A DNA stretch of 64,000 nt from Brachynemurus nebulosus (taxonomy: Eukaryota > Arthropoda > Insecta > Neuroptera > Myrmeleontidae): positions 166,939,498-167,003,497 of the forward strand of contig JAPWDM010000001.1 in assembly GCA_035578155.1 (NCBI GenBank), read 5' to 3'. Of this stretch, positions 42,201-53,030 are shown one piece after another. The notes beneath the pieces were generated by a model that worked only from the letters and a program-made list of their open reading frames with translations, made no database searches and was not told the origin of the DNA. Within the stretch, counting starts at the first letter, position 1, and each line of letters opens with the position of its first letter. The position numbers were made by a program, and so were the translations under genes.

Positions 42201-45200
42201 AAATTAAAGAATTGCTTTTAATTAAGCAATTGGCTAATGCTTAAGAAAGTGTCGATATTTCTCTAAATTACATGGTAGACGAAGCGGTCGGAAAACGACA
42301 TTTTATATTACATAACTAAATATTATTCCAACTAATGGCGCAAATGATTTCAGGATACAATAATACAATTTAAAATTAAAGAACGGCTTTTAAATATTTC
42401 TCTAACGCGTAAGAAAGTGTTGGTATTTATCTAAATTATACATATTTGTTGCGTAGCGTAGTTCAACGGCTTCCAAAATTTTATTATTTATAAAAATAGT
42501 CAGTTAACAAAAAAAACAAAACAAAAAAATAATATTATAAAAATAACTTGAAGGTCATATTTTAGTTAAAATTATATTTTGATGTTAGTCGCGAACGTGA
42601 AACAGTCAGATGCATTTGATCAAGGGTGGATCCAAAGAGTGGCGACAATGATTGGTCCTTAACGTCTCTTACATTAGTTTGGGCCAAAAAAGCTCCCGTT
42701 TAACGTCTATCGACGAATCGTTCGGATTCCGTTGGGCACCATTGACATGGTTAATTTCAGAAATGAAAAAATAAAAATTTATTTGTTGGAATCTTTTTTA
42801 AAAATTGAAAATGAATTGTATATTTTTAAACAGAAAAGAGAAAGAAACCATTTTAAATATTTAAAAACTATAAAAGGCCAATTAAGATAACATTTTATAA
42901 TAATAATTAATTAAATAATTATAGTTAGTTATATGAAAATAAAAATTGTTTCTAAGTAAATTTTTATTTGTTTTGGTGAAAAAAATTCATGTTTTATCAC
43001 ATTATTATCAGTTATCATTACAGTTAATTATTTTTTGATTACTGTTTTGGTAATAATACTGCTATATAATTATCAATCTCCTTAAAAATAATTTTTTTTA
43101 AATTGAATTTAATAAAGGGTACAGCGGGGTTTCAATGACGAAACTGCCTTTGGAGCCGAGATTTGGAATGATGTGTGTGATTTTCTTGTGAAATTCAGTA
43201 GGTATTCTCTTATGAAAAAAATTAGCCCTGTTTGATTATTCGAATTAGCTTCGGTCCGAGTTTGTTCGGATAATCGACGTTCTACTGTACCTATCATAAA
43301 TAATTTTATTCAGATTGAATACGTATTAAATTTATGTACTCAATAAATTAGTAAATCAGTTTTTAGTAGGCATTCTTGGCGCCTCTCTACATTTCCTCTA
43401 AAGGTAATTATAACTTGTTTTGATTCTGTAATATAATAATAATATATAGTAACAACTAGTAATAAATATTTGCTATTTAGTCAGAGATTATATAATGAAT
43501 TTTAATTATATTCATATATTAATTTTTTTAACTACTACCTTATAAGACCTAGCGCACACGAGTGACTTTTGTCACTGTGATATTTTTGTCAGTCCTATAT
43601 GGTCCTATGTAATCTGACTAATCTGCATGTTAAAGTGAGTACTGACTCTATTTCAGTTCTCCTCTAACACCCTTCGCATCTAAAGGAATTCTTACACGCT
43701 CAATAATATTGTGTAATCAACTTGTGTAATTTATTGAACGTTCCTTAAGACAGTTTGTAAAAAAAAATTATGTATAATCAACTGAATGTTGGAATTTTAC
43801 ACTAATTAACTTTTTGTTTAGGTAATTCAATAATAATTCTAACTGGTTCAAAAAACAGCCACCAATGTCAAATGTGACATAAAATAACAAACAATTAAAA
43901 CAAACAAATAAAGTGGTAATGCGCAATAATATCTACAGAGCCTACAGACGTTAAGCAGCCCCTACACGCTCAATAATATTGCACAAAATCTGACGTTGTA
44001 AATACAATATTATGGATCGTCTGTAGATTATATTGAAGGGTTATGCAATATATTGCGCTGATCAAAAACAGTTTGAAATATATATTGTGCAATGAATGAA
44101 TATTGTAACGTCTGTAGGCTCTGTAGATATTATTACGCAATACCTACTACTTTATTTGTTTGTTTGTTTTGTTTGTTATTCTGTAATGTCATATTTGATG
44201 GCTATTATTTGAATCAGTTTGAATTATTAATTTGTAAGAATAATTATTTATTGTTTTGCAACATTTTTATCACTTAATATTTAAAATTATAAACAACAGT
44301 TTAATTAAGTACAATTTCTACATTCAGTTTATTGCACAAATTTCTTTAACAAAATTATTGAACTGTCTGGATGAACGTTCAATTAATTGCACAGTTTGAT
44401 TGCACAATATTATTGAGCGTGTAGGGGCCGCTTTACAATATTCATTCATTGCAAAATATATTTCAAACTGTTTTTGATCAGCACAATATATTGTACAACC
44501 CTTCAATATAACCTATAGACGATCTATAATAACCTTTGATTTTGCGCAATATTATTGAGCGTGTAAGGCTGCTTTAAAGTACGTTTATAAAATTAAATAC
44601 ACCTGTGACAGTATTGGGTATAACATAATGAATTTCGAGATTTTTAATTTTTGGAGCATTTCGGTTATTAGAAAGGTTGGACTTCACATAACATACCCTA
44701 TGTTTATCTAAAATATTTTAGCTCTCTGGCAGTCAAAAGTTCTCTGACAGTTTGGGACTCCAGGGCCCTGGCGAACCTCATAGAGTATAGCATGTAGCTA
44801 TTTAAAATGTTTAATTCTCTAATAACAGTCAAAAAATTTTCAAAATTGATTAGGTAATTAATTTTTGGTGTTTTGAATCCCCAAGATCTTGGTGTATTTC
44901 ATATAAGTTAGTTTTTTAAAAGTTTTCTGTCTTCGTATATTCAAAGTTGACGTCGCAAGAAATTAAAAACACTTTAGTTTTGATTTTTCTCAACAATATT
45001 ATACTAGTTTAAAAAATATATAGAAAATTGTAAAAAATTCCACGTACGCCAAAGAAATTGAATAATTAAATTTAAAAATTTAAAGTTCTTTAAGATTTTA
45101 AATGTCATTGACTACCTCGCTTTTGGTGGTTCGGTTGCACTTTCAGTTTTGGCCAAAATAAAACAAAAATTTTAAATTCTGATATAGGTACATATTTTAA

Positions 45201-46170
45201 ATTATAGATTTTGATGGCAACTTTAAAGTTATTTAAGCTAGCACAGTAAAGTTCGCATTGTATTCCGTAGCCATTGCATGTTATTGCTAGTCTCGAAACT
45301 AACAATTTGATTGCACTTTCGGTTATACTGAAAATTAAAAAAAAAGAAAATGAATCTTTATTTTATCGGAAAAATTTCTAGTTTTCATATCTTCAAGGTT
45401 GGTATCAAAAGAAATTCAAAACATCCCTAATTTTTATTTTTTTCTATTGCTACTTTAAAAAAATTATTGAAAAATGAAAAAAATTGTAGCGTACGTTCTG
45501 CTAAAATGACTGTATAAAGAATCTCTTAAGGTTTTGTTAAGGATTTTAGGTGCCCGTTGCAAATGATAGTCTCGACTGCATTTCCAGTTGTCGAAAAAAA
45601 AAAATTGAATTTTCAATTGGAAAGATTTTTTCAGTAAATTCCAAATACTATCTGGAAAACCGGGAAAAGTTAGGAAAATTTAGTCTTGAGAAAAAGTGGC
45701 AACTCTGTTATAGTTCCGGGCTCTAATAGCTGAATTTTCAGAATGAAAATTCGCTAAAAGTAAGATTTAGGATTAGTAGTTACGGTAGTTACCGTCAAAC
45801 CTGACAACTTTGACTGTTGGAGGTAATTTTACTAAATCACATATTATATCAAATAAATTAAAATTTCATGACTCATGATGTCTGTAGCACTTTTTTTTAG
45901 TAATAGGGGTATTTCTAACAAACCAGTAGCAATTTAATAGCTCCTATTTCTTTAAATTGCAACTAATTGAAAACAGTACGTATTGTATAAATTAAAAAAT
46001 ATTAATAATAATTTGAAAAAATCAAAGAAAGAAAGTTGTCAGATTTGACGGTATGTAATCAGGAGATTGAAAAATTAAGATTTAAAAAAGAAACATAGGT
46101 AAAAGCTTAATAAAAAAGTTATATATTAACTTACTTGAGTATATTTAATAGGTGGATTTTTATTTGCCAT
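39168..46170 (-). CDS. Aldehyde dehydrogenase, ALDH1-like (5' four exons; 3' part outside window)
   Basis: NAD(P)-dependent oxidation of aldehydes to acids, probably a cytosolic ALDH1/retinal-dehydrogenase-type enzyme. Four exons join in frame to 272 codons: 12 + 35 + 191 + 34 (plus one base). The start [10 protein letters not shown] is typical of the family. Visible motifs: PWNYP and the Rossmann region KPAEQTP in exon 3, FTGSTE at its end, and ELGGKSP in exon 4 with the conserved general-base Glu. All introns have GT...AG ends. A family member is about 500 residues, so the catalytic Cys, expected about 30 residues on, and the C-terminus are missing here. The next exon must lie beyond the retroelement array, more than 38 kb away. 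Confidence 0.9.
39332..39904 (-). CDS. ALDH exon 3
   Basis: 191 codons from [10 protein letters not shown] to FTGSTE, acceptor TATTAG, donor GTATGT, phase 0. It holds the coenzyme-binding core. A 61-bp intron separates it from exon 4. Confidence 0.93.
39975..40186. repeat. Hairpin MITE, GATTTGAGCG family, copy 1
   Basis: Starts GATTTGAGCGTTACTTTATG, then a long imperfect hairpin with arms at about 40023-40097 and 40112-40186. It lies in ALDH intron 2. The same start sequence and the same ATAAAGTGG-type stem end recur at 59421-59613. Confidence 0.7.
40198..40302 (-). CDS. ALDH exon 2
   Basis: Thirty-five codons ([10 protein letters not shown] to DVAEGDK), flanked by a TTTCAG acceptor and GTAAGTA donor, phase 0 on both sides. 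Confidence 0.9.
40648..41208. mobile_element. Deleted hAT transposon with 8-bp target duplication
   Basis: 561 bp with 16-bp inverted ends (TAGGGATGATCGATAT / ATATCGCTCATCCCTA, one mismatch), flanked by exact 8-bp duplications ATTCGTGT (40640-40647 and 41209-41216). Subterminal regions are full of ATCGATG-like repeats, possible transposase-binding sites. It lies in ALDH intron 1. Confidence 0.9.
40805..41011 (+). pseudogene. hAT transposase C-terminal (dimerisation) remnant
   Basis: Open frame ending at TGA 41009-41011. It reads [16 protein letters not shown], then [20 protein letters not shown], then NRLKGKL. This is the hAT C-terminal dimerisation motif in the normal order. The RNase H-like catalytic domain and BED finger are absent, so this is the 3' end of a transposase gene left by internal deletion. 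Confidence 0.82.
41270..41590. repeat. Interspersed repeat with internal ~120-bp duplication, copy 1
   Basis: Contains two imperfect units reading GCGGATCTCATATA ... TTCAAAATCGGTTTAGTAG ... TTTTTGGCG. A diverged copy lies at about 44620-44900. Family unknown. Confidence 0.55.
41591..42120. other. AT-rich intron sequence, no gene seen
   Basis: AT-rich with a 20-base A-tract at about 41999-42018. The short open frames are not supported by any motif. Confidence 0.5.
42128..42450. repeat. Imperfect tandem duplication (~155-bp unit)
   Basis: Two copies, about 42128-42272 and 42286-42449, sharing CGGAAAACGACA, GATTYCAGG, AAAATTAAAGAA and TAAGAAAGTGT in order. Confidence 0.6.
42451..43110. other. 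AT-rich intron sequence, nothing recognised
   Basis: No ORF, inverted repeat or conserved motif that I can support. Confidence 0.5.
43122..43287. mobile_element. Short pogo-like MITE (tentative)
   Basis: About 166 bp between TA dinucleotides (43120-43121 and 43288-43289) with weakly matching ends CAGCGGGG and TTCTACTG. The right end (AACGTCGATTATCCG when reversed) resembles pogo/Tigger termini. Confidence 0.4.
43684..44573. mobile_element. MITE (outer copy) interrupted by its own sibling
   Basis: The ends carry TTACACGCTCAATAATATTG and its complement. After removing 43954-44432 plus one TTA, the two halves rejoin into a 408-bp element that is the reverse complement of the inserted one. The flanking bases TAA/TTA suggest a 3-bp target duplication. 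Confidence 0.75.
43954..44432. mobile_element. MITE (inner copy), Harbinger-like, TTA duplication
   Basis: 479 bp with ends AGCAGCCCCTACACGCTC / GAGCGTGTAGGGGCCGCT, flanked by exact TTA on both sides (43951-43953, 44433-44435). The 3-bp TWA duplication fits the PIF/Harbinger superfamily. No coding capacity. Confidence 0.78.
44620..44900. repeat. Interspersed repeat, copy 2
   Basis: Diverged copy of 41270-41590 (AGTATAGCATGTAG, TTCAAAATTGATTAGGTAATTA, TTTTTGGTGTTTTG). Confidence 0.5.
44930..45700. repeat. Diverged tandem duplication (~445-bp unit)
   Basis: The stretch from about 44935 (CTTCGTATATTCAAAGTTG ... GCAAGAAATTAAAAACA) is echoed from about 45385 (CATATCTTCAAGGTTGG ... AAAAGAAATTCAAAACA). 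No ORF with a recognisable product. Confidence 0.45.
45701..46134. other. ALDH intron 1, proximal part, nothing recognised
   Basis: AT-rich intron next to exon 1; no repeat or RNA signal that I can support. Confidence 0.5.
46135..46170 (-). CDS. ALDH exon 1
   Basis: Twelve codons, [12 protein letters not shown], ending in phase 0 before GTAAG. ATG context is AAAATATGG. Confidence 0.85.
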
Positions 46171-46877
46171 ATTTTAGATAATATTTATCCTGTAAACAAT
46201 TGACAATGTTTATCTAACAATAGTATGTAAGTAAAGTATATTATTATATTTGTAATCAACAACTATGAATGACAGTTCAATATTCAGATTCACAACGTTC
46301 ACAACATTCACGAAACGCTGCTGCTTTTATAGTGTGTAGAACATAAAATATCAACGATATTTATCATATTTATATACCCAATTCCAGATAAAATTGAGCA
46401 TAAGTCATCAATTAAACTAATTGTAAGTTATTAACGTTGTTATTATTATTAAATATAATTACCTAACTCAGACACCACGGTGTACGACGTCAACAATTCC
46501 ATATAAATGTATTAGCCGTTAAAATAGTGTATCAGTTGAGCGTTTTGTCATTATAGTTTATAAATACGTTACATACTAAGGCTGTAAGTATCTACGTTAA
46601 CATCTGCATTGAATTCAAATGTTTTTAAAAATTGTTTTCCACGTGAATTGCTAATTTTTTCCATAGGAAACCGGTTCTTTTTTTCTAAAACTAATCAAAA
46701 ACCTTTTTTATTTTTGCTTTTTGTAATTTTTTTTTTTACAAAATGTTTCGTTGACATTTAATCGAAAGAGCGATTCTTGCGTGACGAACGGGACATTTTT
46801 GCAACAAAAACATTTTTTTTTTTAAATTTAATTAATAATAATCAAAACAAAATGTTTACAATATGCAGTTTATATTA
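46171..46877 (-). promoter_or_regulatory. ALDH upstream region (5' UTR and putative promoter)
   Basis: AT-rich sequence upstream of the ALDH start codon. TATA-like runs occur, but the base composition makes them uninformative and no transcription start can be set from sequence. The position alone suggests the promoter lies here. Confidence 0.3.
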
Positions 46878-46952
46878 TCTGAAATCAGGTACTCAAAATA
46901 TAAGACATAAGCTTTAGTTTATGTCTTATATCTTGAGTACTGGATTTCAGAT
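46878..46952. repeat. 75-bp hairpin
   Basis: Nearly perfect inverted repeat: TCTGAAATCAGGTACTCAA and its complement around an 8-base loop GCTTTAGT. Possibly a tiny MITE; no larger family seen here. Confidence 0.7.
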
Positions 46953-47465
46953 AAAAATTAGGATATACCTGCTCAAAAAATTTTAATTCATTTTCTGCGT
47001 ATTATAAACCTTTTGTTTATTATCAACAGACAACCGCTTCGCTGTCGCGTTTTTGTTAGTTGACAGTTGTTTTCGTTAAATTGGTAGGCAACAAATTTTC
47101 ATTAGACAAACCCAAATTTATTCGAAAAAATACAAACCTCTCGTGTAATAATAAGAGATAAATTGATGAAAAATTTAAATAAAAAATGTATTATTTTGTA
47201 ATACACTGGGGTAGGTGGTTGCGTTTTAAACAATCTTACCGCTGCCACACCAAGTGTAGTGAATTAGGGGCATGTGGCTTATTGGTTGCTTTCAATCCCA
47301 CCGTGAACGTCATCAAATGTAACGAATTAGGGTTAGGGGGGAAGTTCGTAGCGAAAAGTAGTAGCTGTGGCTGTGATTGAAGTTAAAATATTCAGCGACT
47401 TTTAGTTAAAAAAAAAAATTATAGATTTCGGGCGCGGTTAAGACGCAAAAAAGGTTACACAGATG
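46953..47465. other. Intergenic, nothing recognised
   Basis: Holds a somewhat GC-richer stretch (47200-47380) with an open frame of low complexity that resembles no protein I know. Confidence 0.45.
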
Positions 47466-47661
47466 CAGGGCCGTGGAGAGAAATGTCGGGCCCCGCGAAC
47501 AAAGCACATTTCTTAAAAATTTCTCCCCAAAAACATAAATGATAAGCAAAAGGAATTTTATTTTACTTTTTTCCGGGCTCCTACTTACCGTTATGGGCCC
47601 CCTCTACCAGCCCGGGCCCCGGGCATGTAACCCCAGCTACCCCGCCCTCTTGTCGGGCCTG
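47466..47661 (+). mobile_element. GC-rich hAT-like MITE, copy 1
   Basis: 196 bp starting CAGGGCCGTGGAGAGAAATG and ending GTCGGGCCTG, flanked by exact 8-bp duplications CACAGATG (47458-47465, 47662-47669). Related copies: 56476-56671 (reverse) and 63247-63431. GC-rich relative to its setting. Confidence 0.85.
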
Positions 47662-47732
47662 CACAGATGTATTTATAAAGATTGAATAAAACAATATCTA
47701 ATTGTTAACAATAAAAGTACTAAATTTATTAT

Positions 47733-47978
47733 ATAACTAGGGTAAAAGCCCCCTTTGTGGAGCGGTATCTAATTATAAACATTTACATATTAATGAAGTT
47801 ATTTCTGAAAGAAACGTCTGATAACAAAAATTATTATTAATAGAATGATTGTTTTTCAATTTAAATTCATCTCGCATTTAAAGTTTCCTTACTTAATAAA
47901 GAAATAAATATGTAAATGTCAAAACTGTTCCAGTATTTGATACCGTTCCACAAAGGGGGCTTTTACCCTAGTTATAAA
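47733..47978. mobile_element. MITE with AGGGTAAAAGCCCCC ends
   Basis: About 245 bp with inverted ends of roughly 35 bp (TAACTAGGGTAAAAGCCCCC and complement). The interior shares ATATTAATGAAGTTATTTCT with the MITE at 55684-56053. Confidence 0.75.
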
Positions 47979-48424
47979 ATAAAAATATTAAATGTTTACA
48001 ATAAAAATGGTAAAATATTAAAATTCATAAACAGTCTAATACCAAAGTCGATGCCTAACGGGCAAACAAATCGTCCAATTGAAATGAAGAAAATTGTAAA
48101 ATAAAAGATTAACAATATAAAATCTTATTCTAACAATACAATATAATATGCAAGCCGGTAGGTTTCATGGAGTTTTCTATAATTTCCGTACTTATTAAAA
48201 TTAAATTAAATTCTCTGCTAAATTGAAATTCACATACAATATCAGACCAGCTGTGCCTGTTTCTTGAAATCGTTCGCATAGTTACGTATACGAAAGTTGC
48301 GAATACTGTAAATTTCGTATACGTTTTTTTAATCGTTCGCAAGTAGTTCTTTGAACGTATCATAAGAACATTCGTAATACGAAGCGTATACGTTTTAAAA
48401 ATTTTATATGACAACATCTGCGCT
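47979..48424. other. Intergenic, no gene seen
   Basis: AT-rich. Several diverged CGTATACG/CGTTCGCA words occur at 48260-48400, suggesting an old inverted-repeat element I could not delimit. Confidence 0.4.
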
Positions 48425-49165
48425 TGGTACTCGCTTACGTTACTAAAGAACCCCTGCACAGAATTTCACGTTTCTAGACCCAATGGTTTTCTATATAAAT
48501 TTTCATCCCCTATTTTATATCCTTACGGAATAAAATTCCAAAAATGCTCTTAGAGCTCACCTATGCTACATAACGAAATCCTGTACAAAATTTTACGCTT
48601 CTGGGGCCAGTAGGTTTTTTAAATAAATTTTGACCACCTATTTTACCCCCTTAGGGGATGAGTTTCCAAAACCCCTTCTTGATGCTCGCCTACATTATAT
48701 AAAGAACCCCTTTGTAGAATTTCACGTTTCTAGACTCAACGGTTTTCTATATAAATTTTCGTCCCCTATTTTAACTCTTTAGGAAGCGAAATTCTAAAAA
48801 TCCACTCTTGGTGCTTGCTTGCGTTACTAAAGGAGCCTTTGTACAAAATTTTACGTTTCTAGGCCTAACGGTTTCCTATATAAATTTTCATCCTCTATTT
48901 TACACCCTTAGTGGATAAATTTTTACAAAAATTCTCCCTCTTAATACTCATTTACGTTACTAAGCAACCCCTGTGGCCTTGTGCAAAATTTTACCTTTCA
49001 TAAATTTTCATCCCCCACTTTATACCCTTAGTGAATGATTTTCCAGAAATCTTTTCTTGGTACTCCCCTACGTTACATAAACAACCCGTCTACAAAATTT
49101 CACATTTCTAGACCCAATTGTTTGATATATAAATTTTTCATGCCCTATTTAGCGGATGAATTTTG
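48425..49165. repeat. Degenerate ~130-bp tandem array (about 5-6 units)
   Basis: Recurring order: CTCGCTTACGTTACTAAAGA, AATTTCACGTTTCTAGAC, TATAAATTTTCATCCCCTAT, ACCCTTAG. Units start their CACGTTTCTAG block near 48465, 48595, 48722, 48851 and 49100, with one damaged unit between. Satellite-like or an old transposon arm. Confidence 0.75.
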
Positions 49166-49411
49166 AAATTTCATGACGAATCCAGCGACATCTTCTTTAC
49201 CAAAATTGCGTCACAGAAACAGACATAGTCAGGATACATACATACATAATAGTTCCTAAATACATTACCCTCCTTCTGATGCAGTCGAGTAATAATTAAG
49301 AAATTGAGTGAGAAATTTTTCAGAAAAAGTAATTTTTGTAACAAGAAATTCGTTGTGTTGTGCAGGATGCTGCAACAGTTCGATTGAAACGTTCGATTAG
49401 TAATGCCGCTG

Positions 49412-49838
49412 CTACACGATGCTACGAACACCTTCCAACATTCGACGTTGGATGGTTCATAGCATCGTGTAGCCGTTGTTCGAACCTACGAGTGTCCAAT
49501 GTCGAGCGTCAAACATTCGCATTTGGTCGTGTCCCGTTCAATGTCGGTATTCTTGCACCGAGTCAAAGGGATGCTTCGAACGTTTGAAGGTCAATGTTGG
49601 TTGTGTTCGTTGGTTGCGCACGACTCGTTCATGTGAAGAGAGACAATATCAGTGTATAACATTAGAGATAACATCAGACAGATAACAGCGTTGTCGACTG
49701 AGTACCAACACATCATCATTCGTATTGGATCAAACATTCGATTCACCGTGTAGCAGATACATTCGTCGCATCAACTATCGAAATTAATTGCCTCAAACGT
49801 TCGATCGAATGTTGGAAGGAACGTTCGTAGCATCGTGT
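49412..49838. mobile_element. MITE with CTACACGATGCTACGAAC ends
   Basis: Inverted ends of about 35 bp at 49412-49446 and 49804-49838, with an extra end-like word inside (GCATCGTGTAG near 49461). It is richer in CpG than the flanks. The short ORFs across it are incidental. Confidence 0.7.
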
Positions 49839-50704
49839 AGAACCCGCTTAAGAACACTTCGAAAAGAAATCGCAGCCATTTAAAATTTTCAGGAATATAA
49901 ATTATACTAACAATAAGCTATGTTAATAAAATTGAACATTATTTAGAATTATACCGTATTTCGGAAAATGTGTCACAGTTGGCGGAACCTGTACCAGTGA
50001 ATTTATTTTTATACATACCTATCACAGCATTTTGAGCCGCCATATTGCAGGACGAGTTAATTCGTCTTAATCATTTAAAGCGTTAATTAATTCAATATTC
50101 ATTGAATTTGGATATCTTATATGAATTACATATATGTAATTATAAATAATGTAAATTAAAATAGATTAAATTGGACTAATTGTCGGTAAAATAAAATAAA
50201 TGTACATATTATTGTGTACATATATTATAGTAGTATGTAAATTAAAAAAAAAAAATATGTATGTGACCTTGTGTCACCTACTTCTATCACTTTGATCAGT
50301 TACGCATCTCATCTATATAATTTTAATAAAAAAATTAATTAACTTATTCAAATCAACATTTTATCCTAGTCTGATAAGTGATAATATTTCAATCGTCACA
50401 TAATCCCTTTGTGGTTTTCGTACAGTTTTCAACCGTTAAAATATAAAGTAAATCCACTGACATCGATATCATTAATCTGATATATTGTTGGAAATAATTT
50501 TATTAAATCATTACTACTATGAAACGTATTAAATAGTAATAAAATAGTAAATAGTGTTGTTTTAAGAAACATTGCAAATAAGTGTTATTCTTTGTATGGT
50601 GTATTAAACCAAGATATTGTATGATTGATTACTTAATTAAGTAGGTGTTTATATGTATCACTTTTCGCGATTTACGCAATTTATACAGTTCATTCAAACA
50701 GAAA
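49839..50704. other. AT-rich upstream region of the MTHFR-like gene
   Basis: Presumed promoter and 5' UTR of the gene at 50705. No distinctive motif that I can support. Confidence 0.4.
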
Positions 50705-52045
50705 ATGTCTAACCCAACTATTTCAATTGAACTAGCCTCTAACCGATTTATTGATTATCAAATTTTAAATAGAATTTCAAATATTGAATTTTATTCATTA
50801 ACATGGCATATTGATTGTAAAAATAAAACGTACATTACAAATGACACGTATATACCGGTGTTACAATTAGCGAAATATTTAAAAGAGCTAAACAAACGTG
50901 TACTGTTACATATACCTTGCCAAAATTTAACAAAATATGAAGCGTTAACGATTTTAGATCGTGTCAAATCAGTTGGTGTTAGAAATATTTTAACAATACG
51001 AGGAGGTAAGCGTTGTTTTATTCAATTTGATTTGTTAAAAGTTTAATTTAAAAATTAACATTAAACAGAACGACGTCATACAGTACTTATTTGAAACATG
51101 TAGTAATCTGCACATTTAAATGTTGGTGGGAAAACTAACTAAAAAGTTCCAACAAATAATTATATAAGAACCAAAGTTTGTTGAATGTTTTAATCTTAGC
51201 ACTTTAGCAGCTACTTAATTTAGAAATTATTGGGGATATTTTCTAAATTAAAAAAGTGTTCTTGATATTGCTCCTTTTTATAAAATATATAAGAAATGTC
51301 AGAAATGATAAGAATTAAAATGCGTACGGAGTTGGCTTAATTCTTGATATTATAATGGATTATATTATTTCGAATATTCACCAATATTAGATTTAGATAT
51401 CCAAATCAATATAATTTATACGTCCTTTTCTGAAATTTTATGTTTTAGATATTCGACATGCCCCGGTAAAAAATCCATATTTTGCGAATTCGTTGGAATT
51501 TATTCAGTTTATTAAACGTTATTATGGAAATTATTTTACAATTGCTGTAGCTGGTTATCCACGAGGACACCCATTAGCAAATAATATTGAGCAGGATTTA
51601 GATTTTTTGAAAGCAAAAGTATGTTTTGTTGCAGGTTGTTGAGTAGTAATAAATAATAAATACGTTTTATCCAAATTTTTAGGTAAATAGTGGCGCTGAA
51701 TTAATACTAACACAGTTTGAATTTGAGTATAATGTAATAAAAAAATTTGTTTCCCAATGTCGATCAATTGATATAAAGGTTCCAATTATAATTGGTATTT
51801 ATTTAGTTAGTCCAAGGTCAGATATGATTGCAAAAAATTGCGGTGTAGCAATTCCGGATGAAATTAAAAAAATTTTAGAAAAAATCAAATGTGATTCTGA
51901 AACTGTTGATAATTATGCTACTTATCAAGCAATTTGTTTAATAAGAAAATTATCATTGAACAAGATTGATATAAATGGTATTCATATTTATAGCATGAAT
52001 AAGTTATTAAAAATATATAATATTTGTAAATATTTACGTATGTAA
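50705..52045 (+). CDS. Methylenetetrahydrofolate reductase-like, catalytic domain only (3 exons)
   Basis: Exons 50705-51005, 51449-51618 and 51683-52045 (stop TAA) join to 277 codons with GT...AG introns. The fold-defining order of the MTHFR/MetF flavin TIM barrel is visible: SIEL on strand 1, NIEFYSLTWHID, VLLHIPC, GVRNILTIRGD across the first splice site, FTIAVAGYPRGHP, VNSGAELILTQFEFE, and GIHIYSMNK near the C-terminus. It would bind FAD and act in folate one-carbon metabolism. Classical eukaryotic MTHFR has about 650 residues with a C-terminal SAM-binding regulatory domain; none follows here. Several family positions look relaxed (SIELAS instead of EFFPP). The start at 50705 is preferred to 50645, whose extra residues are not family-like. 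AATAAA follows at about 52048. Confidence 0.85.
51006..51448 (+). other. Intron 1 of the MTHFR-like gene
   Basis: Donor GTAAGC, acceptor TTTTAG, phase 1 (splits the Asp codon of RGD). AT-rich; no element seen inside. Confidence 0.85.
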
Positions 52046-52539
52046 AATAAAATAAAATATTTTATTTTATGTTTAGTTGCAGTCTAGTAGGTACCTATAG
52101 TTAATTCTTTTCTGAAAAAATAAAAACTCTTTTAGCGCTTCAGTGTTTAAACAGATGTCGCATCCGTCAATTCAAATTAACCTAAGTTCTACGTTGGCTC
52201 TGCAGATGGCTATAAATAACACTACAGTCCTCTACTAAATAGAGTTGGGACAACAATCTTGATAGTCCGCGATTTTTCATCAAAAGTTCATCTAAAATGG
52301 AAATTTAATACATTAAATATTAAAAAAAAAAAAAAAACAATATTTAATTTAATCTAGAAAGCATAAGTAACTTATTTGCAACAATTATGTACTTAAACTT
52401 TAATACCATAAGAGTGGGGTAAATTTTTGGCGAAATTGGGATCCTACTCCATATTCAAGGGGGTCGTGGGGAGTACCAAAACGATAAACTTTACTAAACC
52501 AGTTGCATACAATGTTTAGGGCAATTATCTGCCACATTT
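52046..52539. other. 3' flank of the MTHFR-like gene, no gene seen
   Basis: Overlapping AATAAA signals at 52047-52060, then AT-rich sequence with a long A-tract near 52322. Confidence 0.45.
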
Positions 52540-52559
52540 GGAGGGAGTAGAGGGGGGAA

Positions 52560-53030
52560 AAGTATTTCTCGGGGTCTGACACATCTACAGCCCCTCAGAA
52601 AAAACCTAGGGGGCTATAATTTTGTATATTGATTGAAATGATTGAGTTAGTACCTAGGGTGTGCCTTTTGGGGGTTTTAATGCTTAGCCCTTACTCCCAC
52701 CATTTTACGCCGAAATTTCATGTTTTTTTGACATTTCCGATGGGTCTGACACGCTTACAAGTTCCCTAAGTAAACCTAGCGAGCTGACATTTTGTATATG
52801 AATGGATTAGTCCCCAGGGTATGCGTTTTGGAGGTTTCAATTTTTAACCCTCACCTCCACCATTTGTACACCAAAATTTCGTGTTTTTCCGTGTTTTCGG
52901 AATGTATTTCGGAAATTGTATATAAATTAGGTTAGTATCCAGGGTGTGCCTTTTAGGGGTTCCACATACCTCCTCCCCATTTTCACCCTTTTTACACCAA
53001 AATATCATGGTTTTTCGTGTAAGTTTGAAA
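52560..53030. repeat. Degenerate tandem repeat (units of about 160-190 bp)
   Basis: Three diverged units share GGGTCTGACAC, CTAAGTAAACCTAG, CAGGGTGTGCCTTTTGGGG and CACCATTTTACRCC-type blocks in the same order. Confidence 0.65.

Noticed and set aside
47186..47380. Candidate small gene (64 codons)
   Set aside because: Low-complexity, no recognisable domain, no splice or poly(A) context.
48130..48459. 109-codon ORF on the - strand
   Set aside because: It overlaps repeat words and the edge of a tandem array. Composition follows the AT-rich background; no motif.
48425..49165. CRISPR-like array
   Set aside because: Units of ~130 bp are degenerate throughout, with no conserved repeat/unique spacer alternation, and the genome is eukaryotic.
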